The position numbers were made by a program, and so were the translations under genes. A stretch of 39,911 nt of DNA. Source: an uncultured Acetatifactor sp. GTDB lineage: Bacteria; Bacillota; Clostridia; Lachnospirales; Lachnospiraceae. The stretch spans positions 1 through 39,911 of the forward strand of contig CAKSAN010000020.1 of NCBI GenBank assembly GCA_934436435.1, read 5' to 3'. How positions within the stretch are numbered: position 1 is the stretch's first letter; the number at the start of each line of letters is the position of its first letter. Positions 16,875-29,300 of this stretch are shown here, in pieces. Under the pieces are notes generated by a model. It did not search any database and was not told where the DNA came from. It worked only from the letters and a program-made list of their open reading frames with translations.

Positions 16875-18161
16875 TCACAAAGTGATCATAACCTTAAACC
16901 AGCCGCCTTCCGTGGAAAAATCATAAAAGGCATTATGCTTTTCGCAGAAAGCCATAATGGAGCGTGTTCCAAGGCCATGACCTGTTTTCGTGGAATTTGG
17001 CAGCCCGTTTCTTCCAAAGGTGATCTGTCCCTTATACGGGTTGTCGATCTCAAACATGAAAGCAGGTTTATGGATACATCTGAGAATAATTTTCCGCTCA
17101 TTTTCCGGGAGCTCTTCACAGGCTTTTATGGCATTTTCCAGGGCATTGGCAAAGCAGATGGAAAGCTCTGCAGAATCAACGGGGAGCGTTTCGGGGATGG
17201 CAAGATGGAGATCCACCGTAATGCCGGAATTTTCAGCCTTGTTTAGATATGCAGTGAGCGTGGCGTTTAATATGGGATCGCTGCAGTAATGGGCGGGTGG
17301 GGTCAGAAGGTCAAGCGCAGAGGATTCGGCTACAAAGTTAAGGATGGCTTCGGCATTCCCCTCCCTGGCAAGCACAGCAATGCCGGACAGCATCCGGTGA
17401 GTGTCCTGCCAGACGCTCTCTACTTCCTCCGCATTTCTTTTGGTATCTTCTGCGTGCTTTTTAATACCCTGCATCTGTATTTCCAGAATCTCCCGGTTCT
17501 GCTTATCCATCTGGTATTGATACTGTGTCCATAGGTATTGGAAGACTGCATAGTAAATGATGAGGATGACAGCCCCTGTCAGGTAGAACAGGAGGACAAA
17601 CGACGGGTTCTGCGTATAATGAACCGGATAGAGTACGAGCACCATTACAAAGAGTAAAAAGGAACTGGGAATCAGGCAGAGGATCCCCCAGCCTTTGGCA
17701 ATTATTTCTATCCTGGTCAGGAAGAAACTTCTTAAGAAGAAAGATTCCAGAAAGATCATGGCAGCATAGGCAAAAAGGAGCAGTATGGCACTTGACAGCA
17801 GAGTGCCTCCCAAAAGTGTATTCAGCAGAGTCATGCTGATAATCAGATAGAGGGAAAGCAGAAGCTGCGACAGGCATTTAAAGATATGTCTCGGGACGGA
17901 GGTATCTGCCATCATGTAAATGGCAAGCACACCGGGCAGAGAAACGGTAAAGACGGCGCTCCGCAGAAAAGACAGGAATCCAAGGAAACGTAAGGAAAGG
18001 GAAGAGTAAACAACGGCATAAACAACATAGCCGCCCAGAATAAGCAGGTTCCTTTTATGGTTTTTCTTCATGGGGGTAAGAGAAATGATCATACCCAGCG
18101 TGCCGAATATGGAGACAAGGACTCTGTAAGTCTGGTATGCCATATTATTATCGAAGATCAT
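16875..18161 (-). CDS. GHKL sensor protein with degenerate H-box
   Basis: A 428-residue membrane sensor related to AgrC-type (HPK10) kinases. About six membrane segments fill residues 10-210, followed by a coiled linker and a GHKL ATPase domain. The ATP-binding parts look usable: Asn343 in NALENAIKAC and the lid motif GHGLGT (394-399). The H-box reads VWQDTHRML where its neighbour paralogue has IRHDTRHML, so the phospho-acceptor His is Gln252; the nearest His (255) is three residues on. The ATG at 18161 is chosen for GGGAGG upstream; the frame extends 64 codons further into the paralogue gene. It is last in an operon with the paralogue 13 bp upstream. Confidence 0.88.
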   Translation of the reverse strand: MIFDNNMAYQTYRVLVSIFGTLGMIISLTPMKKNHKRNLLILGGYVVYAVVYSSLSLRFLGFLSFLRSAVFTVSLPGVLAIYMMADTSVPRHIFKCLSQLLLSLYLIISMTLLNTLLGGTLLSSAILLLFAYAAMIFLESFFLRSFFLTRIEIIAKGWGILCLIPSSFLLFVMVLVLYPVHYTQNPSFVLLFYLTGAVILIIYYAVFQYLWTQYQYQMDKQNREILEIQMQGIKKHAEDTKRNAEEVESVWQDTHRMLSGIAVLAREGNAEAILNFVAESSALDLLTPPAHYCSDPILNATLTAYLNKAENSGITVDLHLAIPETLPVDSAELSICFANALENAIKACEELPENERKIILRCIHKPAFMFEIDNPYKGQITFGRNGLPNSTKTGHGLGTRSIMAFCEKHNAFYDFSTEGGWFKVMITL

Positions 18162-18174
18162 AGTATTCCTCCCT

Positions 18175-19467
18175 TTATAATGCAACCGTAACCTTAAACC
18201 AGCCGTTTTCTGCCGTGAATGAGTAAAAGGCATCATGCCTTTCGCAGAACGCCACGATGGAACGGATATGAGTTCCCACACCACCTTCCGGTGATTTCGG
18301 AAGACCATTCCGGTCAAGGATGATCCTGCCCTGATAAGGACTTCCGATCTCAAACATCAGCTTTGGTTTCGCAATGCATTTGAAGACGATTTTTCTTTCC
18401 TTTTCCGGAAGCTCTTTGCAGTACTCTATGGCATTCCCCAGCGCATTGGCAAAGCAGATGGCAAGCCCGGCAGAGTCAACCGGAAGTGTATCCGGGATGG
18501 CCAGCGATGTCTGCAGCAGAATGCCGGATTCTTCTGCAGCTTTAAAATAGGAACAAAGCGTGGTATCCAGAAGGGGATCCCTGCAGTAATGGGAAGTTTC
18601 CGGAACATCGGGACTTTTGTCAGCGATACCTATGAAGTCAAGGATCGCCTGCATATCTCCACTCTCGGCCAGGGAGGCAATGGTGGAAAGCATGTGCCGG
18701 GTGTCGTGCCGGATGATTTTTGTCTGATTCACAAGATTTTCTATATCTGCGGCTTCTCTTTGCAGGTTCTGTACCTGCAGCTTAAGGATTTCCCGATTCT
18801 GTTCTGCAGACTGCCTTTGGTACTGCAGGGAAAGATATAAGCCGATGGTGGCGTAAAGAATGACAATGACAACACCGAGCAGGTAGATCATCAGGATGCC
18901 TGTGGGGCGTCTGGTATAATGTTCCGGATAAAAGGCAAGCACTACGGCAAGGATAATAAGCGCGCAGGGAATCAGGGAAAGAGCCCCCCAGCCTTTCCTG
19001 ATTTTACTGATAAAATCCAGATAGACAGGCCGCACATAATGAAAATCAAGCAGGATGACAAGCAGATAGACCAGCAGGCGCATCAGAATATCCGACAGCT
19101 CCGTTCCCTGCAGCGCGGTATTTGTGAGAGTGATGGTGGCTGCAATGTACAGGGATGCCAGTATATGCGTGGCACGGGTGAATACAAGCCGTGGAAAGGG
19201 TTCGTCGGAAATATTATGTAACAGTAAAACGGCGGGGCAGGATATGGTAAGGATAAATACCCGCAGAAAATGCTCATAATCCAAAAAATAGATAATGGCA
19301 TAGGTGGAGATTATGATATACAGGACATAGGCTCCGAAAATGATTATGCTTACAGGCTTTTCTTTTACGAACCGGTATTTCACGGTGGAACCCATCATTC
19401 CAAACGTGCCTGCGCAGGTAATCAGAACCTTTAAAACCAGAAACCAAATATTATCTTCAAAAAGCAT
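18175..19467 (-). CDS. GHKL sensor histidine kinase (AgrC-like)
   Basis: A 430-residue paralogue of the downstream sensor, with the same six-segment membrane part (about 8-215) and the shared FYPEHYT loop. The H-box IIRHDTRHML is intact, with His254 the likely phospho-acceptor, and Asn345 of the N-box is present (NALGNAIEYC). The ATP-lid motif is unusual: GGVGTHI (395-401) replaces the GHGLGT of its partner. The start ATG at 19467 has GGAGG 8 nt upstream and overlaps the end of the response-regulator gene by 11 bp, so translation is coupled. A longer reading from 19482 would begin on the ATG that contains this GGAGG. No AgrB or AgrD-like gene is nearby; the signal is unknown. Confidence 0.9.
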   Translation of the reverse strand: MLFEDNIWFLVLKVLITCAGTFGMMGSTVKYRFVKEKPVSIIIFGAYVLYIIISTYAIIYFLDYEHFLRVFILTISCPAVLLLHNISDEPFPRLVFTRATHILASLYIAATITLTNTALQGTELSDILMRLLVYLLVILLDFHYVRPVYLDFISKIRKGWGALSLIPCALIILAVVLAFYPEHYTRRPTGILMIYLLGVVIVILYATIGLYLSLQYQRQSAEQNREILKLQVQNLQREAADIENLVNQTKIIRHDTRHMLSTIASLAESGDMQAILDFIGIADKSPDVPETSHYCRDPLLDTTLCSYFKAAEESGILLQTSLAIPDTLPVDSAGLAICFANALGNAIEYCKELPEKERKIVFKCIAKPKLMFEIGSPYQGRIILDRNGLPKSPEGGVGTHIRSIVAFCERHDAFYSFTAENGWFKVTVAL

Positions 19468-20203
19468 GGTATCTGCCTCCATTCAGCCAGAAATCCACCC
19501 ATTTCTTCTTGACGGTTTCATACATCCGGCGGGGAACCGGGACATGAAGGTTCCCGGTCAGTATCAGGTCTGATTTTGTAACCTCCGTGACATGGAATAA
19601 ATTTACGACAAAAGAGGAACCCACCAGGAGCATTCCTTTATGTGCCAACAGCTCGGTGACGGCGTTCTGGAAAGAGCCGTTGAAGCTGGTGCTGTGTATC
19701 ACGGTATTATCTGTCAGATAGTAATCAATATGCTTCTCCATGCGCTCTGCATACCGTATGTCAGCAACGGGAATCATGCGGATGCTGTCCACAGTCTTCA
19801 CGGCAACCGCTTCCTGCATAATCTGCGAAAAAGAGTGGTAAGCCTTGTCAAGACTTTGGAAAAACAAATCCCTGTCCACGGGTTTTAACAAATAATCAAA
19901 GGCATCGACCCGGTAGGAATCCAGTGCAAAGTCGGGAGATGTGGTAAGGTAGAGCAGGAGACCCGTATTATCACGCATTCTGAGGGCGGTTCCCAGTTCT
20001 ATGCCGTTCATTTCCGGCATAATGCAGTCCAGGATATAGAGGTCAAAACCGCCGTATTCATCTACATGGTTTATAAGTTCTTTTCCGGAAGAAAAAGAAG
20101 ACAGGGACAGGGTGCGGTCAGAATGGATCTGTTTATACTGTCCGATAAGCTCTTTTATCTTCTCGTGGTATGTTTCTTCGTCATCACACAGGGCAATCTG
20201 CAA
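19457..20203 (-). CDS. LytTR-family response regulator (AgrA-like)
   Basis: A 248-residue response regulator. The receiver domain (1-120) has acidic residues CDDEE (6-10), the phospho-Asp in LYILDCIMPEMNG and the Lys of LLKPV. The C-terminal LytTR DNA-binding domain (about 135-240) has IRYAERMEKHIDYYL and the FVVNLFHV segment. Translation starts at TTG (20203-20201), supported by GGGAG 8 nt upstream and by the natural beginning MQIALCDDEE. It is first in a three-gene operon with two sensors and is divergent from the giant surface-protein gene, which may be its target (inference). Confidence 0.92.
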   Translation of the reverse strand: MQIALCDDEETYHEKIKELIGQYKQIHSDRTLSLSSFSSGKELINHVDEYGGFDLYILDCIMPEMNGIELGTALRMRDNTGLLLYLTTSPDFALDSYRVDAFDYLLKPVDRDLFFQSLDKAYHSFSQIMQEAVAVKTVDSIRMIPVADIRYAERMEKHIDYYLTDNTVIHSTSFNGSFQNAVTELLAHKGMLLVGSSFVVNLFHVTEVTKSDLILTGNLHVPVPRRMYETVKKKWVDFWLNGGRYHAF

Positions 20204-20234
20204 GGTTTAAGCTCCCTTCCGATCGTTTTCTTAT

Positions 20235-20263
20235 AGTGTAGCAAAGAAGAAGGGAGGAGTCAA
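20235..20263 (-). promoter_or_regulatory. Promoter of the two-component operon
   Basis: On the minus strand TTGACT (20263-20258), 17 bp, TACACT (20240-20235), about 30 bp before the regulator's TTG start. The remaining intergenic DNA up to 20383 has no equally good plus-strand promoter; the giant gene may need an activator. Confidence 0.7.
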
Positions 20264-20382
20264 CGAAACGGGGCCTGACCAAATTCGACAAAAAAGATAC
20301 CAAATCCGCAAAGCCGTACATGGGAAAGAATTGTTTGGGTATATTTTCTACAAGAAAATTACGGAAAGGTATGGTTATTACT

Positions 20383-23300
20383 ATGAAGAGACAGATAGCT
20401 AAAAGAGAACAGTACGAAAAGCTGCACGCTGCCTGTGAACCCTTCCGAAGGGCAAAATCCGAAACGATCCGTACCCTTGCGGGAATCGGGCGCAGATACA
20501 GGATGCTGCGCTATCCGATCTGGATCGTATTAGTGGCATATATTTTTATTTATAACGTAATTTTATATGGCTGTATTCAGTGGAAGGTCAGAGAGAAAAC
20601 AGCAAGGGGTGTGGCGCTTGTCACAACGGTTGCTCTTGTGTTTACCAGTGTGGATTTCACTGTATTTGCGGCAGTCGGCAGTGACGGAAACGGTACAAAA
20701 GAACAGGGAGTGATCACTGCTTTTGCAGATCTGGACGAATCTCTCGAAGTGCAGTCTCTGCCCGTTGGAGCAGAGGAAAGCGAAATACGCTTTCCCGAAA
20801 CCCTTACGGTGACGCTGGAGACAAAGAGTGAGGAAGAAACTGCGGCACCGGAGGAGGGGACGGTTTCGCAAAATCTTGTCCCGGACGACTCTGACGGTTC
20901 GGCGTCACAGCCGGTGACAGCCGGTGCGGCGGAGCCTGACGGAAGGGAAGACTCCACGGAAGTTACCGTGGCTGTGACGTGGGAGAACCGTACAGCGGAT
21001 AGTTTTGACTCCTCCGCAGCGGAGAACTGTTATGTCTATCTGCCGGTCATCCCGGAGGATTATGTTGTGGCGGAGGGGGTCAGCCTTCCGCAGATTACCG
21101 TGACAATAGCGGGACAGTCAGGAGAAAATCCTGCGGAGGAAAAATCTGCCGGGCTGTTTGCGCTGTTGGAAAATCTGCCGGATCCGCTTACATATCTTGC
21201 TTCCGGTGAGCCGGATGAGGCTATGATTGACCTTGAACAGCTTAGTGCGGCACGGGAGGCGCTGGATGAATGGCTCGCAGAGAGTGGAGCAGATGATGCG
21301 GAGAATAACAGTGCACTTTCCGGAGAAGACAGAGAGCGCCTGTCAGAGCTGATCCGGCGTCTGGAGGGACTTGAGCATATCCGCGACACTGAGACAGACT
21401 GCATGGACGAGGAGTGCCCTTACCACTACCCGGAAATGATACAACAGCGGATGGCAGAAAATGAAATCCCTCAGATGCTGACGCTTGCAGATCTGGTGGA
21501 GGAGTATGGTGTGGAAATACCAAATGCTCCGATTGCGGTGCAGACTTTTGCTGTGCAAAATACTGTCACACACCCGCAGACGCTGATGCTCACCGAGGAT
21601 AATGAGAACAACAGTCATACGGGAAAGGCGGATGGCGATATAGATGTGATTATGAGCTCATGGAAAAGCGTGCACCCGATTGAGCTTGCTTTTACGCTGG
21701 ACGAGCTTCCGACCCAGAGCGCATATCTGGCGATTAAGGCTTATGATGTGGATGAAGATCTCGGTGAGACGGATTATGTGTACTTAAATGACGACATTTA
21801 TCTGCCCATGGATCAGGAGAATAGCCATAAGAAGAAATATAACAATGAGACGATCGGTTACCTCGCGGGTACGAACAACACATGGAACACCACCGTGCTG
21901 GAGATTCCCCTTGACAAGCTGAAAAAGGGAAAGAATGTCATATCCGTGACTGTTGCATCGAGCTGGGTGGTGACAGTGGACTGGATGCAGCTCATACTGG
22001 ACGGTGGAGCAGCAGACCCCAATATTCAAGAATTTTCCCTGAAGCTCCAGAATGCCGTCACGGAAGATGGTCAGGTTACCGTAGAATCCCTTGTGACAGT
22101 CAGACAGACAGGGAATAAGCAGTATACCACAGAATATGTCCTGACGCAGGAGGAGACAGGAAATGCGCTGGACGCATGCTTCGGACAGGTGCGGGCGACA
22201 GAGGAGATAGCGCTGGGCATGCCCTTAGACTCGCCGAGTGGCGTATATAAGATCACGGGAATTCTTAAGGATCCGACAACGGAGGAGATCAAGGCAACCG
22301 ACAGCGTCAGCTTTTATTTCATGCAGGGCTTGGGAATCGGCCCGAAGGTCAGCTATACTTTGTCGCCGGATGTCCTTACGAAAACGGATGTGGAGATAAC
22401 GGTGAGCGCTGAGGCCGTGCCGGAAATGGGGATTACCGATGTGACTGTTCCGGAAACATCAAGGGTCGTTTCAGAAAACGGCGAATATTCCTTTACCATA
22501 AATTATAAGCTGAACGGCAATAACACATCGGCATCCTATAAGGTAAAGGTGGACAATATTGACAAGACGGCTCCCACGATTACCTATTCGACGGTCACAG
22601 TTTTGGAGGATGAGGCACAGGCGACAGTGGAAAAGCTGTTTGCGGAGGCGCTTTCTGTCTCGGATAACCGCAAACTCGCTGACAAACCTTTGTCCTACAC
22701 GATACCGGCGAATGTCAGCGATCTCCCGGGATCTAAGACCGTTACGGTGACGGCGACGGACGCTGTGGGAAATACAAGCAAAGAAAACTGTACCATTACG
22801 GTGACGGCAAAGCCTCTGGAATTGAAGCTCAGCACGCTGACAGCGGTTTCCGGCAGTAAGGATCAGTACAGCTTAAAGGCGGTGTTAACCCATACCGGAG
22901 CGGATACGATCACGGAGACGGGCTTCGTATGGGGCATTGTGCCGGCTCCTACACTGGAGCTTAACAACGGAAGCGTAACGACCTCCAGCGCTGTCACAAA
23001 AAAGAACGGAAACTTGAGTGCAACCGCCACAGGGCTTGTCTCCGGCGTGGAATACTATGCGCGGGCGTACGCGAAGGTTACTGCGTCTGACGGAAGTACG
23101 AAGGTCATATACAGCGAAGCGAAAGACTTCGGCTTCGGAATCCCGTCCTACGGCACGTTTTCCCTGCAGGGAATATCGACCAACAGCAAAACAACGACCT
23201 TTACGATTAAAAGAACCGGCGGAACGGACGGAGAGCAGACCGTCTATTATCGCACGGTAAACGGCTCCGCCATCGGCGGCACCCATTTTATCCATGTGCA

Positions 23301-26300
23301 GGGATCTCTTACCTTCGCGGACGGGGAGACATCTAAGACCGTGACTGTGACGGAGCTTGGCGTGACAAGTGCCTATAATGGCAAGGCGGGCACAAGGTAC
23401 TCCAATGCGGACAGAACCTACTCACTGGAAATTTACCGCGTGGAAGGCGGTGGGAAGATTGACGAGGCAATGCGTTCGAAGACGCGGACGATGAAGATGG
23501 ACAGCAATTATGCCATCGACAGGGCAATTTATACCACGGAAAAATCAAGGGTCGATGTGGCAGATACTACTAAGGTCAACGGGAAAATGATTCAGGACTC
23601 ATCAAAGGAACAAGGCGCGACAAATAGTAATGTGCGTTTCCTGACCAACCGTGACAATGTGGAGAACTACCATACCAAGAGCTCCCTCTCTGATTATTAT
23701 ACCGATTCAAATCAGTTGGAATATTTGCAGAACACTGCCAGCGGGTGGTACTATCGGTATCAGTTGAAGGCTTATGAAGGTGCTGACTGCTATGAACATG
23801 CGTATCTGGGAAACTTGGAAGTGCCGAATGAACATATTAATTTAATAGATGATAAGGGCAACGTTGCAGAGAATGGCGTAGTTAGAGGAGTATCCGGGCA
23901 ACTTTGGGCATGTAATTTCGAACTGACAGGGAGTACAGAAAAAACATTTCTTTTTCCGAGCAACAAAACGGGTGGCAAGGGAAAAGATTATCCAACAAAC
24001 ATCTCCAACACGGCTGATTCTTACGACAATAACACATGGGTGAAGCTGGGGGTATATGAGACATGCTATGCTTACTTTGGTGCGAGCGGTGCCAGTTACG
24101 ACAGTTGGTATGTGGATGGTCTGACCAGCTATGTCATGGTGCAGGATGAGAAGGAACCTCAGCTCCTCGGCGTTGCACCCATGGCGAAGGGCACTTACCT
24201 TCCGGGCGATCCGATTACGGTGGCGCTTGTTTTTGACGAGATTGTGGACAGTACGAACAGCACTTTGAACAGCAATCTTACCATCACAACCAACGTAGGA
24301 ACTTTGACATACGCGGGCGGCGCGAATACCAATGTGCTGTATTTCACCGGGAAGGTATCTGATACCAGTCTGAATGGTAACAATGCACTGCAGGTCAAGA
24401 GCATCAGCAGCACCGCCGGTATTAAGGATATGTGCAATGCGACCGGTACCACGCCGTCAATTACGGGCAACACCAACGTGATCGTGGACAACAGTAAGCC
24501 GAAAGTGACGATTACGGCAGCAGACGCGAGCAGCGCATTGCCCCGCCATCAGGCAACCATCAAGGCGACAGGAGCAAAGACCGTTCAGTATGCATGGACA
24601 AAGGATACTAAGATGCCCGCCTACGGCTGGCAGGATACCACAAGTGGTACGCAGCTTACGGAGAGCAGAGGCACGGCGGGAGCGACGGAAACGTGGTATC
24701 TGCATGTGCTTGCCACTGCATCGTCGGGAGCTTCCACGCATACTTCTAAGGCGTTTACCTTTATGCAGCCTGCCATCACGGGGGTATCCGTGAAGGCGGG
24801 GACTGCGGTTGCCTCTGCAGATGTGGCGGATGTATGGAAACCTGCAAAATATATCGTGGTGCAGTATGCGGGTGCGCAGACCTCCGGCACGAAGATCACT
24901 TTTGCCGGACCGACGAGCAGTTCAACTACCATTACGAAATCAAGCGGGACGACGTATCTGAAAGTAACCCAAAACGGAACGTATACCGTCACACTGACGG
25001 ACGGTTACGGAAACGTGATTTCCAAGACCATTGAGGTACAAAAAATAGATACCTTAAAGCCCACAGTCACAATTCGCAGCGGCAGCAGCACGGCTACGGA
25101 GACCGTATATCATGAGCTGAACCTTGCTGTGTTCCCAGAGGATGCCGGCGGCAGCGGCGTGACAAAGGTGGAGTATGCGTGGACAAATACTACAACAGCA
25201 CCTTCCTCATGGACAGTGCTCACCACGGGCACGGACGGCAGCTATCAGGCAGAGTATACCGCCAAAGAGACTGCAAAGACCGCGAAATACCTTCAGGTAA
25301 GGGTCACAGACGGCGCGGGAAATGTCTCCACAGTCGTCCGGTCGGGGCCGTATTACATGATGAAGCCGGCAACCGGAAACGGACTTCCCTCGATTACCGT
25401 AACGGGCAATCCGACGGCATGGGAGAAGAGCGCTGTGCTTACCTGGACGGCGAAGAAAGGAACTGAAACAAACGCCGGCAATATTAAGTCCGTATACACA
25501 CCGGACGGCATACAGTCGATTGCTTCTGGCTCCGGCGACACCACTGGAAAATGTACTGTGACGAAAAACGGCGTCTATATATTCCTGGTGACGGACGAAT
25601 ATGGCAATTCCGTCAGTGCAGAAGTGCTTGTGAATAACATTGACAACGAAGTGCCGAAGCTGGAAAAGCTGGAGTGCTCCGTATCTACAGACGGGAAAAC
25701 AGGCACGATTCAGCTGATAGGGGCTACGGATGACTGTACGGCAATCTACGATGCAAAGGGAAACTGTATAAATCATGGCGGCAGCGGCATTCAGACAATG
25801 CAGTACCGGGGGCAGAACGAGACTGAATGGAAGACCCTCACCGGAAATAGCTTTACCGTGACGGAAAACGGAAAATATGTAGTCCGACTTACAGACAACT
25901 TGGGAAATGTCAGCAAAGAGTACAGCGTGGAGATGACGATGATTGATACGCAGGCGCCGGCTCTCACGGCAGCGGTGGAGAAAGGTGTCAGTGCGAACGC
26001 AGACGGCTGGTACAATGCGGCGGCTCTGCACATTACGCTGACCTATTCCGATAACGTGGGCACCGAGAAGCTGTACGGCAAAGTGGATGATGGCGATTTT
26101 GCGGAAATCAGCGGCATTTCCACAGCGTCCGGCACGATATTTACGAAAACCTACGACTGTACAGAGGGTGTGCATACCTACACCTTCAAGGCAGAGGATG
26201 CGGCGGGCAATGTGACCACATCCGATCCTGTCATCGTGAAGTGGGATAAGACAAAGCCTGTCATCGGTGAAATTACCTTTGAACAAAAGGCAGCAAATAT

Positions 26301-29300
26301 CCTTGACTGGATCATCGGGAAAGAGAGTTTGATTCTGTGTATTCCGGTGACAGAGGAAGGCAGCGGGGCGGAGGAGATTTCCTATACCATAATGCCCACG
26401 TCAGGTATCGCACAGGCTGCGACTGCAAAGCTTAATAAGGATGGTCTGGCAAAAATCGTCCTTTCCGCAGACTGGAAGGGCAAAATCACCGACATCAGAT
26501 GTACTGATGAAGCGGGAAATGTCTCTGACACAAAGAGCGTTACAGGCGCAGCAAACGGTATCATCGTGGAGAATAACCCGCCGGAGATTACCTTTATGGC
26601 GGCTGACATGACAGACCCGGCGAATCCCAAACCGGGAGAGGGGCTGTCTGAGAATTACTATGAGGAAACTGCCGTGCCGACGGTTTATGTGTTGGTAACG
26701 GATGCGGACGACGCTGGCATTACCGCGGGAATCAACGACATTTCCTATACCATAAACAGCGGTGCGCCGCAGAAGGTAAACGGCAGCTTTGACACCACCC
26801 TGAAAGGAAGCTACGGCTTTACCATACCGCTTGCCGGTAAGACGGGCATTGTAAACGTCACGGTGAATGCCTCCGATTATGCGGGAAATACCGCCGAAAA
26901 AACGGTGGTTGTCCGTATCAAAGAAAAGGAGGAGAAGCCTGCCCCTGCGTCCGATTACCGTAAGGAGCAGATTAACGGACTGATACCGGGTACGGCTTAT
27001 GTGGTGGAAGGGGAAACACTGTCCGCGGACGGGCAGGGATGTATTACCATCAAAGAGGGCTGGTTTGGTCGTACGATCCGGATTTATAAAAAAGGAACGG
27101 AGAATACGTCAGACAGCGACGAGGCGGAGCTTCCCATAGCGAAACGTCCGGAAATCCCTTCTGTGTCTGCGGGGGATGAGACCATAAAGGGAAAGAAGGA
27201 TGGAACGTTAAGCGGTGTCAGTGCCACGATGGAATACAGCATTGACGGAGGCGCGAACTGGATACCGGTGGATTCCGGCGAGATAACGGGAGGTTGTCTG
27301 TCAGGTCTTGCGGCAGGAGAGGTCCTGGTTCGGGTGAAAGCTACGGATACCGCACCTCATGGAGAACAGGGACAGGTAACGATTGCGGAAGGCAGAACGC
27401 TGACCGTTGCCTTTGATGCAAATGGCGGAAGCACCGTCGCTAATGTTACCGGAAAGGCATGGAAGGACACGGTGGACAGGCCGCAGGAGCCGATGAAGGA
27501 AGGATATGCTCTGGAGGGCTGGTATCGTGATAATACTTTTACCACCGCTTGGCATTTTGCGGGCGAAACAGACGAGGATTATCTGACGCAGGACGTGACC
27601 CTTTATGCGAAATGGAGGGATGTAGCAAAGCCGGAACTTGACGCAGTACCGGCAGATCATAAGGACGCGGGAAAATGGTATCGGGAACTGGCCATCCAAC
27701 TTACGTATTCGGACAATGAAGGAGTAACAGGACTTTCTGTTCAGAAGGACGGCGGCGCTTACACCGAACTTGCCATGGAAAGCGGCACCCCCCAGGGCAG
27801 CAGGCAGTATCAGCTCCTTTTTGACGGACTGGAAGAGGGAGAACACACCTATACCTTCAAGGCGGTGGATGCAGCCGGTAACGAAACGGTGACAGATGCC
27901 TTGACCGCAAAACTTGACACGACGAAACCACAGCTTGGGGATGCGGCCTTTAACGAAGGCTATAAAAATTTCTGGAACTGGATTATCCGCAAAGACAGCC
28001 TTGAAATCACCGTTCCTATTATAGAGACGGGAAGCGGCATAGACAATGTGAATTACACACTGATCCCGGAAACCGGAAATGCGGAAAACAGTGGAACCAC
28101 AGGTCAGGCGACAGTGAAAAAAGTTTTCGGCGGGGAGAACGCTGATTACACGGCTGTAATCTATGTCGCCCCGGACTTTAAGGGAAAGATCCGGATTGCC
28201 GCCACGGACAATGTGGGCAATGTTTCGGATACGAAGACCATTGGTACGGACGGCAGCGGTATTCATGGTGTCATTGTAGAGGACAATGCGCCGGAGATTA
28301 CGTTTTCGGTAAACGGCAGTGCAGCATTGGCGGAGGAATATGAAGAAGTGCCGACGGTTGCCGTGACTGTGAAGGATGACGGGGGAAATGCCGTTTCTGC
28401 AGGACTGGCTTCCGTGACTTACCGGGTGAACAATGGTGCGGAGAACACCTTGCAGGAAGATTTTGTCATAAGCCTGAAAGCCGAAGCTGCATTTACCATA
28501 CCGGCAGAGAAGATTCCGTCCGATGTGGGAGAAATCACGATTGTCGTGAGAGCGACGGACAATGCCGGAAATCAGTCGGAAAAAAGCCTTACGGTACGCA
28601 TACATACCGGCGGAACAATAGTGGATCCGCCCGAGCCGCCGGAACCGCCGAAACCCACGGAGACACCAAAACCCACGGAGACACCGAAACCTACGGGGAC
28701 ACCGGGACCTATGGAAACACCGGAACCTACGGAGACACCGGAACCTACGGAGACACCAAAACCTACGGAGACACCGAAACCTACGGAGACACCGGGACCT
28801 ACGGAGACACCGGAATCGTCTGAGACACCGGAACCCACGGAGACACCGGGACCTACGGAGACACCAAAACCTACGGAAACACCGAAACCTACGGAAACAC
28901 CGAAACCTACAGAGACACCGAAGCCATCGGCGTCACCGAGGCCAACCCCCGATACTTCGGAAGCTGGACAGATTGTGGAAGAATCCTCTGGCAGACAGGA
29001 AGGACAGCCGTCTGAGAAAGAAGACGCACAGTCAATTCCTGCGGCAACAGATCAGGGGAAAGACATGGCAGATACAGGCACGACTCTAAAGCTGGGGGAC
29101 GGCACCGTCATTGTAAGGGTTGTCTGTGATGAGCAGGGGCATACTGCAGAAGTGGCAGATACCGCGGCAGTAGCGGACGCAGTGCTGACACCTGAGCAGA
29201 TGCAGATCGTGACTGGCGGAGAGACCATAGAAATCCGGATAGACGTGAAGGATATTTCCGGTAATGTGTCGGAGCGGGATAAGAGTGTAATCGAAAACGG

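Noticed and set aside
18162..18353. N-terminal extension of the H-box-degenerate sensor
   Set aside because: The added 64 codons lie in the paralogue's coding sequence and in another frame of it, while GGGAGG precedes the internal ATG at 18161.
25207..26286. Minus-strand open frame of 359 codons inside the giant gene
   Set aside because: Shadow of the plus-strand coding sequence; no ribosome site and unnatural composition.
27301..28605. Long open frame (434 codons) on the minus strand inside the giant gene
   Set aside because: It mirrors the codon pattern of the plus-strand gene, has no ribosome site or family-like motifs and is composed of improbable Cys/His/Arg-rich sequence.
28648..28953. 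CRISPR-like regular repeat
   Set aside because: The 18-bp units are contiguous without spacers, in frame and encode a Pro-Thr hexapeptide repeat.
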